Shown here: positions 37,801-48,357 of the stretch, piece after piece
How positions within the stretch are numbered: position 1 is the first letter of the stretch
How the letters are laid out: each line of letters opens with the position of its first letter
NCBI RefSeq assembly: GCF_904849725.1
Contig: NC_058519.1
Location: 26,395,267-26,459,266, forward strand
Length of the DNA stretch: 64,000 nt
Reading direction: 5' to 3'
Source: Hordeum vulgare subsp. vulgare
Lineage: Eukaryota; Streptophyta; Magnoliopsida; Poales; Poaceae
The notes under the pieces: model-generated
What the model was told of the DNA's origin: nothing
The model's input: only the letters and a program-made list of their open reading frames with translations
The model's database searches: none
Program-made: the position numbers and the translations under genes

Positions 37801-40007
37801 ATACTCAGAATTCAAAAAATAGAACAAGTGAATAATGAGCTTCTCGAACTACAAAGGGAGCCTGAACACAAAGTAAAAAAATGCATACCTCGTGAACTTT
37901 TTGTGTCTGTTCTCACATCCTCACTCAATATGCTCATGTCCTGTTTCGCTGCTGATCCTGGTTTTGAAGCGGTGTCCTGACCACCAACACAGAAAATAGA
38001 TGATACCTTGGATCCAGATAGAAACTTCAACACATTTGATGCTATAGCCTCCTGAGCATTTTGAAAACCAGACTCCCATATGTTGTCACAGTGTGCGCTG
38101 TCAATGATACCCTGAATTATCTGACAAAAAAAATATAGGCAATCAGAAATGAAAAATAACAAAACTAAAACTAACGATACAACTGAAAAACAAAAAGGAG
38201 AAAGATAAAAACTTAGTTAGGCAAAACCTAATACCTCTTCATGTAGAATATTAGTGTAAGATGAACACATTTTCTCTTTGAAAGATAGTGATGCTGGTCT
38301 TTGTCGTAAAATGCCATGGTGAGCACCATTTTCAGCTCCAAACGAAACCTGAGCCAAAAACATGATTGATGAGAGAGAGAGAGAGAGAGAGACAGGAAAG
38401 GCCAAAAAATAATGATTTCTCTACAAAAAGGAAATAATGCCGATGACTAACTCACTTTTGAACTACAAAACAAAAAAGGAGAAAGCAACTCAAAAAAAAA
38501 ATGCAGAAACATATAACAGACCTCCTTTTTGAATGGTCTCCTACCGAATGAGTTGCTGTTATTCCGATCAAGTTCTGAGAAATGCTTAATCATATTACCC
38601 TTCCATATAAGAATCCTTGGGACACCTTGTTCGACTACCCTTATACCAAAGTCCAGCTTGTCCAAGTACAATACCTTAAAAATAAACACAAAATTCCACA
38701 AAAAATAATAAGAAACAAAACAAAAGCCGGAAAGTGTGACACAAACAAAGAAAAGAAAAAAAGACAAAACACTTACCGCGAGGCAATATGTGCATAAATC
38801 AAAGGCTTTTGGCTTCCTGCCAGTTTCCCTACCAAACACAACATATTTGTTTATGCCAGCCATGATCCATTCATAGATAAGAAAGCAAATGTCGTATCCC
38901 CTTGTGGCAGTAGGATCCTCTAGAAGGAATAGAAAGTCTGTGTGTATATGACCATTGGAAGAAGGGAAGAGAAAGCATGACATAGCTATCACCATGAAGC
39001 AAAGGAATGTATCTTCTTCACTAAGATCTTGGGATGACGTGAGCATATTTCCAAAGAAAGTGACATTTGGTAAATCTGAAAGATTAAACCTAGACCGAAG
39101 GAAATTCCTCCCTCTCTCCTTATTTGGCATTGGTACAACACCGGTGTTTGGCAGACCCAACACAAAATGGACAGAATCCTTGGAAAGAGGGATAATCTTC
39201 TCATCAACAATGATGATCTGGGAAGACACTGAGTCTACACAGCCAAGAATCCATCTAATGAATCGAGAAGGGAGTTGCGTTTTCTCAAACTTCAGGAGAT
39301 GATCAAACCCGTATTTTGAGATCACATCCTTCCTGCCAATTGACATACGCTTGAGTATCTGAGCGAAGTACTTGGTAGAATACACACTAAACACATCCCT
39401 TCCTACCCCTGGAACTTTTACCCTATTATTCTGAAAAAACAACATAAAAAAAGATTAGGACTAACAAAAAAAGGGATTAAGTAATGGACAAAACAATTTT
39501 TTTTATAGATTTGTAAAAAGAAGAGATTCGAGAACCTCGACTTTGAAATTAGCATCCTGACAAAAATTTGAGAAACCATTGTTAAGAGATTTTAGAGCCT
39601 ATTGAATAAGATGGAGAACAAGAGAAACAAAGTAAGAAACCGACATCAACTATCAACATGAATACAAAAAAACTAAAATAATAAACTAAAAAACAAGAAG
39701 ATAAAAACATACCTCCTTCTTGAAAAAACTGAACAATGCATCCTCTAACATCTTCTTCCTCCTAGCCACGGATTCCTTTTAGAACAAAAAAAAGACAAGT
39801 AGAAGAAAAGAAAACCCTGTTACATACATAAAGGAGAGAAGAAAAACAGGAAGAAAATGAAAAACAAATTCAAAGCTACATGAACATACATCATCACTAG
39901 ATGTGCTACTATCCTCGCGACAATCGATGTTTGACAAATCATTATCAGGATCGTAATTGGCGTCATTGGCAACACTGGAAGATCTATGACCTGCATAATC
40001 AGCACCC
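34880..40007 (-). CDS. ULP1-like cysteine peptidase (C48 family) carried by the MULE
   Basis: Seventeen predicted exons on the minus strand: 40007-39890, 39775-39713, 39556-39536, 39430-38777, 38674-38522, 38348-38235, 38120-37889, 37705-37502, 37395-37345, 37231-36954, 36730-36357, 36187-36019, 35909-35802, 35698-35567, 35422-35319, 35229-35052, 34909-34880. All have GT/AG borders and phases that join, giving about 994 codons without a stop until TAG at 34882-34880. The N-terminal third (39430-38522; FAQILKRMS, FIRWILGCVDS, RGYDICFLIYEWIM, VLYLDKLDFG) resembles the mobile-domain-like region of plant transposon-borne ULP proteins. The C-terminal catalytic domain shows H in LSNHWIVFAVD, D in FLDSLYD, Q in PKQENG and C in NDCGVFATKIMEIWD. 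ULP1 enzymes cleave SUMO-type modifiers. Substrate and activity here are inferred. The first coding exon, upstream of 40007, is not resolved. A minus-strand ATG near 41451 (MAHGESPQG) is a weak candidate. Confidence 0.85.
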
Positions 40008-41791
40008 CTGCATGTATGGAATAAAATGAACAAAAATCACTTGGGACATTGCTTAATTTAAGTATGGAAATAGTGCATATAGTAGTTGCAGACTATCTAC
40101 TGCCTTGTTAATTACAGCATATAACCACTTTCAGATGATCTCTCAACCATTCCTCAGGTAAGCACTCAATCTCTCAAGAAAAAAAAACACATCCATTACT
40201 AAATCAGTAAATCTAAACTAAAAGCCAACAAAAACAAAGCTGACAAAAAATGTAAATCTACAGTTTATCCACATTAGTACTCTTGTAGAGGAAAACACAT
40301 ACATTCAGTAACAGCCTACCAAAAAGCCAGAATCGGCCAAGAGAAAGGTTGTATCAGGCCTCATCTGGTATTTCAATATATTAATTATATAAATATAATA
40401 AACTGATCAGGAACATCAGACTTTCGGATGCCAAATGAGAAAGCAAAATAACATGGCATAATCATCAAATATTTCAAAAGTCATGGAAGTGCTTTTAGAA
40501 ATGAATATGACCTTCGCGAATATTATATAGGAAATCCCAATTCACATCTCATCAGTTACCAGAAGCAACAAAAGGTATATATATGTCCCCTAAACAAAAG
40601 GGCATATGGTCTTGCGTACATACAGAGCTTAAACTACTCAGGGAAGGGGAGCACAGTAAACTGAAGGAATGAAACATGCAAGGCATAACACGATAAACTA
40701 TGGAGTATATGGAACAACATACATCACCCCCGTAACTGATTTGAGATAACAGGTATAACTGGTCGTTGGTTCTTCTATTCAGATTGACGTTTTCTGTCAC
40801 TAAGCAGCAATACTAGCTCTCTTGTCTTGACTGCACTGTCTAAAAAAGAAGCAGGAGAGCTGGATTACAGAAGCAGAATGCATAGCAGCAACCTACACAT
40901 CCACCTACACATCCGGAAACACGTTGATGTATGTGCCCAAGGGCAACATGACCACTGATTAAAATTGCACCGACTGCTGCTCGTCGTCCCGATCTACCCT
41001 GCACTTACCCAGCGCTAGCTCAACTTCACAGCGCATCGGAACTGAATCCCCTCGGGGATTCAACTTCACACACAGACACACACACAACTCAAAACATATC
41101 CACGTTTTAACTAAAACTACCACAAAATCGCGAGCTAACTGAACCTCCCTGCGATGCAGGTCTATGACGGGGATGAATGATGATGAACTAAATCTACTCA
41201 GCTCAGGAGGGTCATGTAGGAGGGCAAAAACACATGAGACAAAAAAATAACACAGCAAGCAGAGCGGGGACGAACAAATATCAAGCGCCCCATCGACGCC
41301 GGCGACTGCGGCCATCTCCACTGACGGGAGCTTGTTGGTGCCGCGCACGACGGGGCAGCTCTGCCAAGCTCCTCCCAATGGCAGCATCTCTTCCACCTGG
41401 AGCCCCCTGCATATAAGCTCTCAATCCCTGGGGAGACTCGCCATGCGCCATCTCCTGTTCTAATCACCGGTGAGCAGCCCCGCCGCCTTCCCTCTGCCGT
41501 CTCCGCCCCACCTCGCTCAACCCCGACCGTCTCCGGCCAACCTCGGTCAACCTCGACCCAATCCCCTTTCTCAGATAGAAACACAGAGACTGAATGGATA
41601 AAAGTGACCTCAGGCTTCACGGGCCAAAAAAATGTATACCCGATATAGACCCGCGTACCCGAAAGCCCAACGAAACCAAACTACACGCGCGAAACAAAGG
41701 ACAGAGGGCACTGAAATTCGTGCAAATCGAACGGACTATAAAACGACCTGAAACGAATTTAAATTCAGTCGACTGAAAAATAGTAAAACTG
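40008..41791. other. 5' region of the ULP1-like gene
   Basis: No open frame links convincingly to the first visible ULP1 exon. 40800-41620 becomes GC-richer and contains minus-strand frames with possible first-exon sequence (ATG at 41451-41449). It should contain the ULP1 promoter and leader. Confidence 0.4.
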
Positions 41792-41889
41792 AAAGAAAAA
41801 TAAAAAGTGGGGCAAATGATCTAATCATATGTAAAATGGGACAAATCATCTAATGTCCAAATAAAGTAGGGCAAATCATCCAATTTCCC
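41792..41889. repeat. MULE terminal inverted repeat, right
   Basis: Reverse complement of 22726-22823 with about three mismatches. It ends GGGCAAATCATCCAATTTCCC and is followed directly by the 10-bp duplication. Confidence 0.88.
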
Positions 41890-41899
41890 GCTGCTTGCC
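41890..41899. repeat. Target-site duplication, right copy (10 bp)
   Basis: GCTGCTTGCC, identical to 22716-22725. It is followed by GTACGTCCAGGTAAACCC, the remaining leader of the DUF1618 gene. Confidence 0.9.
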
Positions 41900-41949
41900 G
41901 TACGTCCAGGTAAACCCTAGTTCCTAAATCCTTCTCGGATCCAGCAGCC

Positions 41950-43338
41950 ATGGAGGGATCATTAACGGCCGCCTCCTTTAACCCCCCCGCCGCCGATCCC
42001 GCCGACGCCAACCGCTCCGGCTACCCCTCCCGGGCCCTCCTCGACAGCAGAGCCTACTTCGCCGACCGCGACAACGCCACCACCGTGCGGGCCACGACGA
42101 GCGCGGGCCACGACGTCAAGGTCACCTTCTTCCTCGCCGACCCGCCCGCCGTCTCCTACTTCTGCGTCCACTTTCCCGGAATCAGCGCACAGGAGTGTTG
42201 CACCACGGAGCCCCGCCTCGTCTCCTCCGACGCCGACCTCACCCTCCTCTGCTTCGCCTTCAGAACCGGCCCACCGACCACGGACGACGACGACGACGAC
42301 GACTCCCATCACCTCGAGTACTTGGTCTACAATGCCGCCTCCGGCGGCAACCAGTCCATCAGACCCGTCCCTCCTTCTCCTCCAACCTACAGGCACTCAT
42401 GGCACGCAGCCATCGTGGCCCACGAGGACGGCAGTTTCTTGGTCGCTGATCTGACCTCCAATGGGGACCTTGGGCACTACAACCTGCACGTCTTCTCGTC
42501 GGAGACGAACGAGTGGAGCACCACCAAACACCTGCAGCTGCAGGCGCCCACGGATGTCCTGCCACGGGACCTGGACCTGCCCAGCCAAACCGACAAGGTG
42601 ATCTCTCTCGGAGAAAGCACGGTAGGATGGGTCGACCTCTCGCGCGGCATCGTCGTCTGCGATGTGCTTGAGAAGGAGCCTCTTCTCCGCTTCCTCCCGC
42701 TGCCCAAGCCCAAGGTGCACCCTGAAAGCCAAGCATGGCCAGCGCGGGACGTCACCGGCTACCCCAATGGTTTCATCAACTTCATCGAGATCGAAAGTTG
42801 TGTCAGATGGTATAAGTTTATCCGGATGAGGAGCTTCAAGACTACCGCCTATCTCGATATCCTAGATCACATCCATGACACGGAGATCCTCGAGCATCAT
42901 GAAATGGACTTCCTGGAGAATGAAATTAAGTGTGTTTATGATGGCTGGAAGATCCGAACATGCTTTAGGAGCATTTCTTGGGACCATTGGAGGAAGGGGC
43001 ACATTGTCCATGTGGATGACATATCTGCCGACCCAGAACATGCTGCGCTGCTACCTCACCTGTGGAATAGTGGAGCTAAGAAATGCCAATTGAGTATGCT
43101 GAAGACTACACCGGGCTTCCCGACCTTCAACGTTTATGGTATTGATTTTGTCTACCTCATGTCTGAAGTGGGTCGTGTTGACAAGACGCCATGGATGTTT
43201 GGTGTAGATATTGGAAAGAAGTCGCTGGAAGTCATTAAACCGTATTGTGCCTCAAGGGCCCCTTATTCCGATCAGACCTTCAAGAACAGCTTCATTTCCT
43301 GTGTATTCTCTGCGTATCTGAATACTGCTCCCAATTAA
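41950..43338 (+). CDS. DUF1618-domain protein, 462 aa, single exon
   Basis: An intact frame from ATG at 41950 (context CAGCAGCCATGG) to TAA at 43336-43338. The GC content of codon third positions is very high in the first half, as in many grass genes, and falls in the second half. The middle (about residues 215-250) has GWVDLSRGIVVCDVL followed by PLLRFLPLP, the hallmark of DUF1618, a grass-expanded family of unknown biochemical function. An F-box-like N-terminus, common in relatives, is not evident here. A run of eight Asp lies near residue 115. No signal peptide or membrane segment is seen. The MULE is inserted 60 bp upstream of the ATG, in the leader or core promoter, so expression may be changed or lost. 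Confidence 0.92.
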   Translation: MEGSLTAASFNPPAADPADANRSGYPSRALLDSRAYFADRDNATTVRATTSAGHDVKVTFFLADPPAVSYFCVHFPGISAQECCTTEPRLVSSDADLTLLCFAFRTGPPTTDDDDDDDSHHLEYLVYNAASGGNQSIRPVPPSPPTYRHSWHAAIVAHEDGSFLVADLTSNGDLGHYNLHVFSSETNEWSTTKHLQLQAPTDVLPRDLDLPSQTDKVISLGESTVGWVDLSRGIVVCDVLEKEPLLRFLPLPKPKVHPESQAWPARDVTGYPNGFINFIEIESCVRWYKFIRMRSFKTTAYLDILDHIHDTEILEHHEMDFLENEIKCVYDGWKIRTCFRSISWDHWRKGHIVHVDDISADPEHAALLPHLWNSGAKKCQLSMLKTTPGFPTFNVYGIDFVYLMSEVGRVDKTPWMFGVDIGKKSLEVIKPYCASRAPYSDQTFKNSFISCVFSAYLNTAPN

Positions 43339-43813
43339 GTCCAAGGCATGGTTTTTGTTTCCTCTGTTTTCTATTCACTGTATTAATATTTGCCAAACTC
43401 ACTGTATTAATTTCCCCCAGTTCTCAACTTATTTTACCCCATGCACCTGACATTTTGCCTCTTATTTTGCTTAAAGGCCATGTGATGAGGAAGGTTCAGC
43501 AGAGTCTGCTCACAGCGGCGTGCCGAATGATCATCTTTCATCGGAAAAATGTGGTAGATTCGCTGCAATCATCTTGCTAGTATTATAGATGTGTCCATTT
43601 GGCCAATTCCTTCAATACGATGTATGTAAACCCTTCTACAGCAAATCCAGCAAAACACGTACGTGGAATGGGGATGACTATGGCAAGTATCAGCAGCCAA
43701 CCCCATTCCACCCATCCAGTTTGACACAAACTGGGCAGGGTCATCTTCAACTTGAGCTCAGTTAGGTACTGTTCTTTCACTAGTTCTTCTTTACTCAAGA
43801 TATCTAACCATAA
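43339..43813. other. 3' flank of the DUF1618 gene; possible minus-strand exon
   Basis: It holds the 3' untranslated region. On the minus strand, 43583-43800 is open and ends in TAA. It reads SLCQTGWVEWGWLLILAIV and then a second hydrophobic stretch (CFAGFAVEGFTYIVL), resembling a membrane-protein C-terminus. It has no visible start or partner exons, because a MITE lies directly upstream. I do not recognise a family. Confidence 0.3.
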
Positions 43814-44142
43814 GAGCATCTCCAACAGCCCCCCAAAAAGTACTCCACGCGCTAAATTATTCGTTTTTTGGACGTCGGACAGCTTCAACAGAGGCTGTAC
43901 AATTATGCAAGCGCTAAAAAGTTTTGGACACGCGTTCAAAAACGCTGTCGCGCGCACTATATTTGAGCCGCCGGCTCGCGCGCACATCAAACTCTGGGAC
44001 CCTGCAGGTGGAGTTGCTGGATTGGGCACCGCACGTGCGCGTCTGTTGGAGATGCTCCGGTCCCCGCGCATTAAAAATGACACAGTGACGCGCTAAATTT
44101 TTTATTAGACGCGGATTTTTTGTGCGGCTGTTGAAGGTGCTC
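43814..44142. mobile_element. Tourist/Harbinger-type MITE (329 bp)
   Basis: Ends GAGCATCTCCAACAGCC and GGCTGTTGAAGGTGCTC are imperfect inverted repeats flanked by TAA (43811-43813 and 44143-44145). A second internal copy of the end (CTGTTGGAGATGCTC) lies near 44043. No coding capacity. Confidence 0.85.
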
Positions 44143-44145
44143 TAA

Positions 44146-44685
44146 GATGTTAGAAATTATTGAATATGAAAATATGATATCATGATTTTAACAAAATGAG
44201 TGAAAGATTGGGGTCACCATGTTGGCCATTGGTGGTAAAGAGAGGGAGAGAAGGTGCCGACGACGAAAGGGGCGAGGACGTCGACGGCGAGAGAGGTGTG
44301 TGGCCACTGGTGAAGGGGGGAGGGGGGCTTATATAGCCGCGGGTGGACAGCACGCGGGCGACAGTCGTGTGAACGCGTGGCGAAACGCGCGTTGCCGCGC
44401 CTTCACTGCGACGCCCGTGAAGAATCAATGGAAGGCTGACCGGTGTCGCAACCTTTGTATTGATTTCCGTGAAAAACGAGGCGATGAGGACGAAAACGCG
44501 TCTAGTCGCTGATTCGGCGGGTCGACACCTGTTTCGCATCAAAAGTGTTTCCCCCGATGCTCCGGAGCGTCCCCAGCACGTTCGGTTCGGTCAGGGAATG
44601 CGGGGCCAATTTTGGCCCTCACAGGCAAATAGAGGCTTGTGAAATGCGACAAGGTCATTTTTTTAACGTGGGTGATAAAAAAAAA
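44146..44685. other. Unclassified GC-rich sequence
   Basis: GC-rich from about 44240 to 44600, with a TATA-like CTTATATAGCC at about 44329. It could be an old LTR or gene leader, but I found no coding domain. Confidence 0.35.
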
Positions 44686-45518
44686 CAGTGAGCAAGTGTG
44701 TCCGCCTGTCGATGCAGATCCCATTTTTCAATTCTGGAGCGTACGATGGATTCCGTTTGAACCATGCATGCATCATTCCGACACATGAGTAAGATAAGCG
44801 AGCATTGACTCACTCACTAACACGCTCCAACCAAGACAGACGGAGCCGCACTGTAGCGTCTCTCAGTATAGGTAGTCGCCATGTGGATGCAGAGATGAAA
44901 AGCTCTAATTATCATCAGCTCTCAGTAGTTAACTAATCAGATCAATCAAGTCCATACCATTGCTGATCCATGTGTTGCTTGCTTTCCAAAAACACACACT
45001 TTCTCATCCTGTCACCCATGCATGCTCTCCATGCCCCCAACCATTCCTTAGTGTCTCCTACCGTGTCCCTCTGGGGAGAGCAGTCTGTGAGGCCATTTGC
45101 GATCCGTGTCCTCTAATGGGACAAAGGCCAGCCATGAGCAGGAAGGTTCCTGTGTCCAATTGTCCTTGTTGTCCTCCTCAGCAACATGCTAATCGACAAC
45201 TAATTTCTACCATATCCAAAATATTTCCATGACACGAAAGGTGATAATAGTTTTGCTGGGTGACAATGATTTGAATAATTCTTTCACTTCAACATTAGAG
45301 AAATATAAGCTTGTAATTTCCTTTTCCTCATGCCACCGTGTTAGTATGTGCTTATTGATGTATGCGATGTCACTCGAACACGTTACTGTCTCGAGCCAAT
45401 CAACCATTAATCCCACTAACCAAATAACTGGAATGCGAGTCCTCCAATTGGGGCGTCAACTACAACAACATGTTATTGCAAGATATCCATCAAGTACGTA
45501 CATAGTCATGAGTAGACA
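44686..45518. repeat. Diverged non-coding block, copy A (left part)
   Basis: Homologous to 49790-50300 (copy B) and 60650-61990 (copy C). Shared landmarks are TTTGAACCATGCATGCATCA, TCACCCATGCATGCTCTCCA and the segment around GTGTCCTCTAATGGGACAAA. Compared with C it lacks about 450 bp near 45205 (61200-61650 in C). It ends at the 11-bp duplication around the retroposon and resumes at 47071. Confidence 0.85.
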
Positions 45519-47070
45519 GTGAGAAGAAAGGCGTCAGATCTGACTCCACCTTCGCTCCCCCCCCCCCTCTCCTCGCGTCGCCTCCGTGGGCGACCAGGGA
45601 GAGCCCCACCCCAGCGCCGGTCAAACCCTCCTCCCTCCTTCCCTCGCCGCCTCCCCCGTGTGCTGACGGGCAAAGCCCGGTCAGCCTGGGCGGCGGCGGG
45701 CCTCCCTCTTCCTCCTGCTCACGCGTGGCGGCGCGGGACGTCAGATCTAGGAGGCGGCGCGTCGCGACCGCGGGTGCAGCGGCATGGCGCGGTGTGTGGG
45801 CGGCGATGACAGCTCGGCTCGGCGGGCGTGTCGAGGGCTGAGTGGTGGGTGGCCGGCGTGCTCGTGGTGGGGGCTCTGGCCTGGATCTCGGGTCGGTGCT
45901 TGCGAGCAGCGCGTCCTGGCTCTGGCGCACGGGCTGGTTGGGCGGGTGCTCTGCCTGGCCGTCTGGCTTCGTCTTGCCCATGTTGTGTGGGGGCTGGACG
46001 GAGGATGCATTTGTTCCTGCCCGCGGGCGTGTGATGGCGGTGGCTGGTGATGAGGAATGGTGCCCGGGGGTCGGCTGGTGGCGGTACTCCCGTCCGTGGT
46101 CATGGCGCGATGGTTTGGTGGGAGGGGTGCGTGCTAGCGGAGGTGATGTGCGTGGGGTTGTGGTGTTGGGAGGTGCTCCGGGCGAAAGCTTGTCGGGTAA
46201 GAGCTTGTCGGCCGACGGTGTCGGCGTCTGTGGACGTGGTCTCACCTTCTTGTAGCAACCGTTGAGGAGTTCTCTCCCTACACACCCTCGGATCCAGTTC
46301 TTCGGGTGAAAACCTTAGGCCCGGTTGGGCCGGACGACGGTGTCGGCATCGTCGCTTCCCCCTTGGGGGCGTCGTCTTGAAGAGCTATGGATTTCGTTTG
46401 CACTCTCCAGGGGCTAGACGCTCGCGACATTGCGGTCGGCTGGGGCTCGTCCGGCAATGTGGATGATCTGCGCGACTTCTCGTGTGGCAACGATGGCCCC
46501 TTCAAGCGGAGGAGGATTTGTTGTTGGGTTCTGGTAGTTGCTCTCGTCCGGCGTGTTTCGAGGGGTTACCGTGCCTCTCTTGTCTTCTGAAGTCGGAGCT
46601 GTTTGAGGGGATCCTTGTGGCGACGATGACGTGAAGACGGGTGGTCGATTCTGGCGCTGGCTCGGTGCAGGTCCACTGCTTTTCTTCCTTCAATGCTCGT
46701 CGGTTGAGTCAAAGCTGTCTGGTCGCCGACGCGTGTGGTGAACTGTTTGGCGTTGTGTGACGCATGCCTCTACGCTTGTCTGCGGTGGAGACTACATCGG
46801 TGGTCGTCGATGGTGAAGTCGGAGTCGCCCTCGCGGAGGCGTGACGACGATGACGCCGGATTACAACCTCGACGGAGCTCTTCCCCTTCTCTTCTTTCGT
46901 AGGCACATTTACTTCAATTCAACTACAGGCAGTGTGTGTGCGTTCTTGTGAAGGTTGCCAGGTCGCCCTGTGTGTCCTGTTGTGACGGACGCATTGTGAC
47001 GGTTTTAGCCCGGTTTTTCGATTATTTTAATGAAATCGGTACCTAAGGACCGTGTTTTAAATAAATAAAA
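45519..47070 (+). mobile_element. Retroposon insertion with 11-bp target duplication (1,552 bp)
   Basis: The insertion is bounded by ATGAGTAGACA at 45508-45518 and again at 47071-47081. It interrupts block A exactly where copy C is continuous (61979-62000). It ends TTTTAAATAAATAAAA, an A-rich tail. The variable-length duplication plus tail is the hallmark of L1-type target-primed insertion. The body is GC-rich, and no reverse transcriptase or endonuclease frame was recognised, so it is a truncated or non-autonomous LINE-like copy or a processed retroposon. Confidence 0.72.
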
Positions 47071-47170
47071 ATGAGTAGACACATACAGGCCCGTGGAATT
47101 TATGGTAGAGACTCAAAATCCTTATTTCGTTTTGATTTCCGTCTCTTTCAAGTCATCTATAAACACTTTT
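47071..47170. repeat. Diverged non-coding block, copy A (right part)
   Basis: Continues copy A after the retroposon. GGCCCGTGGAATTTATGGTA and the following CTCTTTCAAGTCA match 61995-62070 in copy C. Confidence 0.8.
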
Positions 47171-47782
47171 ATATACTTTTACGGAGGGAGTATTTGTGAG
47201 TCTCGGCTCAATAATGACAAATTGAGGGGTGTGCCGCTAGGAAATACTTTTTTATTTATCTTGACAAGACACAAACAATACTTTGACTACCTACATGAGT
47301 ACGTTTGAACCCCAGGTTTTCACATTTTTACAAGGATTGCCCCGCTTCACCAAAATTCTTCTCTTTTGCTCCATTTAGCCAGACAAGTGTCATATATTTT
47401 GTAGCCGTTCTGCAAAGACAGCCCCATATGTCACGATCGATGTGGTGCATAGTTTCGATGTGCAAGAGAGAAATGCAGTTTGAACTTTGAAGGAAAGAGC
47501 GATGCTTGAGGCCTCGCACTCCCTGCCAATACGATACATGGTTCGGCCGGTTTGATTGGATCATTTACCTTATATAAATGCGTAATCTTGTTGATTTTTC
47601 ATTCTCGTTGGCGGTGTCGTTGTTGTTGACTGTGGAATAGTTTGCAATATGTGATCTTGTGAGACATGTGCATGGTGTTCCTATGCCTTCTTGTTCTGGT
47701 ATTTTGTTCCTATTTGATAGGAAGATCACATTATCATGTAAGGATTGGTAAAAAGAAAAGGTTGTATTCACTTTATTTTCCA
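47171..47782. other. Unclassified; MITE terminus remnant
   Basis: ACGGAGGGAGTA near 47180-47191 is a lone Stowaway-type terminus. The rest has no recognised feature. Confidence 0.4.
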
Positions 47783-48059
47783 CTAGCAAAATAGCCCGTG
47801 CGTTGCAACGGGAGAAAAAAATACCACACGCTTTTAATATTTTTATAATTATTTTGATTTATTAAAATAATAAGCTAACTAACTAATGTAGTTAGTCCTA
47901 TCCTATTTTGTTGAAAAATCAACCCGTCCATTGTTAATTCCACCATAATGAGAAATTGAAGCGCGGGTTGAATAACAAAAATTACAGGAGCTTTTTTAAT
48001 AAAAATTGCGTGGTGGGTTTTCCGACGGAAGCAATAACCGCTTTATTATTAAGTATAGA
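47783..48059 (-). mobile_element. Mini-Helitron 1 (277 bp)
   Basis: On the minus strand it starts TCTATACTTAATAATAAAG, which fits the grass Helitron 5' end, and finishes CCCGTTGCAACGCACGGG, CTATTTTG, CTAG. The 3' hairpin (CCCGT/ACGGG stem) precedes the CTAG end. The flanks are A before TC and T after CTAG, as for A/T insertion without duplication. It has no coding sequence and depends on a Rep/helicase supplied elsewhere. Confidence 0.88.
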
Positions 48060-48357
48060 TTTACAATATAGTCTGATTTTATTTATGATTGTCTACTATA
48101 ATAAGTTTTGCCCACTTTGATGAGGGAGGGGCGATGACGGCGACGCGTCTTCGACTCGTTTTAACACCTCGTCGCTAGATGGTATATGGATCAAAATGTA
48201 ATCTGCATGATTGAAGATGAATAGATCGGTTTTCTTGCAAAAAAAAAGAGAAAGTGAAGTAGTATATAGTTTCTGCACAAAAAGAAGTTCATAATTAGAG
48301 ATAAAACACACTAGTAGGACAACAAAAGGACGTTAATTCTTTGGTCAAACCTCGTAA

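Larger units (their letters stand above)
22726..41889. mobile_element. Giant Mutator-like element (MULE), 19.16 kb, with passenger genes
   Basis: The left terminus (GGGAAATTGGATGATTTGCC, 22726 on) reappears in reverse complement at the right end (to 41889), with about three mismatches over about 98 bp. Both ends are flanked by the same 10-bp duplication. Contents in order: MuDR-type transposase fragment; nested CACTA; SOS1-like exons; FAR1/FRS-type transposase (plus strand); ULP1-like peptidase gene (minus strand). A MULE carrying a ULP1-like gene matches the known class called Kaonashi/KI elements in other plants. Here the nested CACTA and host-gene pieces enlarge it. The two ends pair with each other, and the shared duplication makes an accidental pairing very unlikely. 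Confidence 0.88.

Noticed and set aside
41962..42755. Minus-strand ORFs opposite the DUF1618 gene
   Set aside because: They are shadows of the GC-rich plus-strand coding region. Their low-complexity Gly/Val/Arg content is unlike a protein.
43583..44083. 166-codon minus-strand ORF
   Set aside because: Its N-terminal half lies in the Tourist MITE. Only the C-terminal part (43583-43800) could be an exon, and it is noted with low confidence.
45061..45190. Possible microRNA precursor in the conserved segment of the triplicated block
   Set aside because: I could not find a convincing hairpin with a mature-length arm by eye. Folding and small-RNA data would be needed.
45490..46285. Long GC-rich ORFs on both strands (up to 251 codons)
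   Set aside because: Several frames are open at once because of GC-rich composition in the retroposon. The translations are low-complexity Pro/Arg/Ser/Thr and show no domain.
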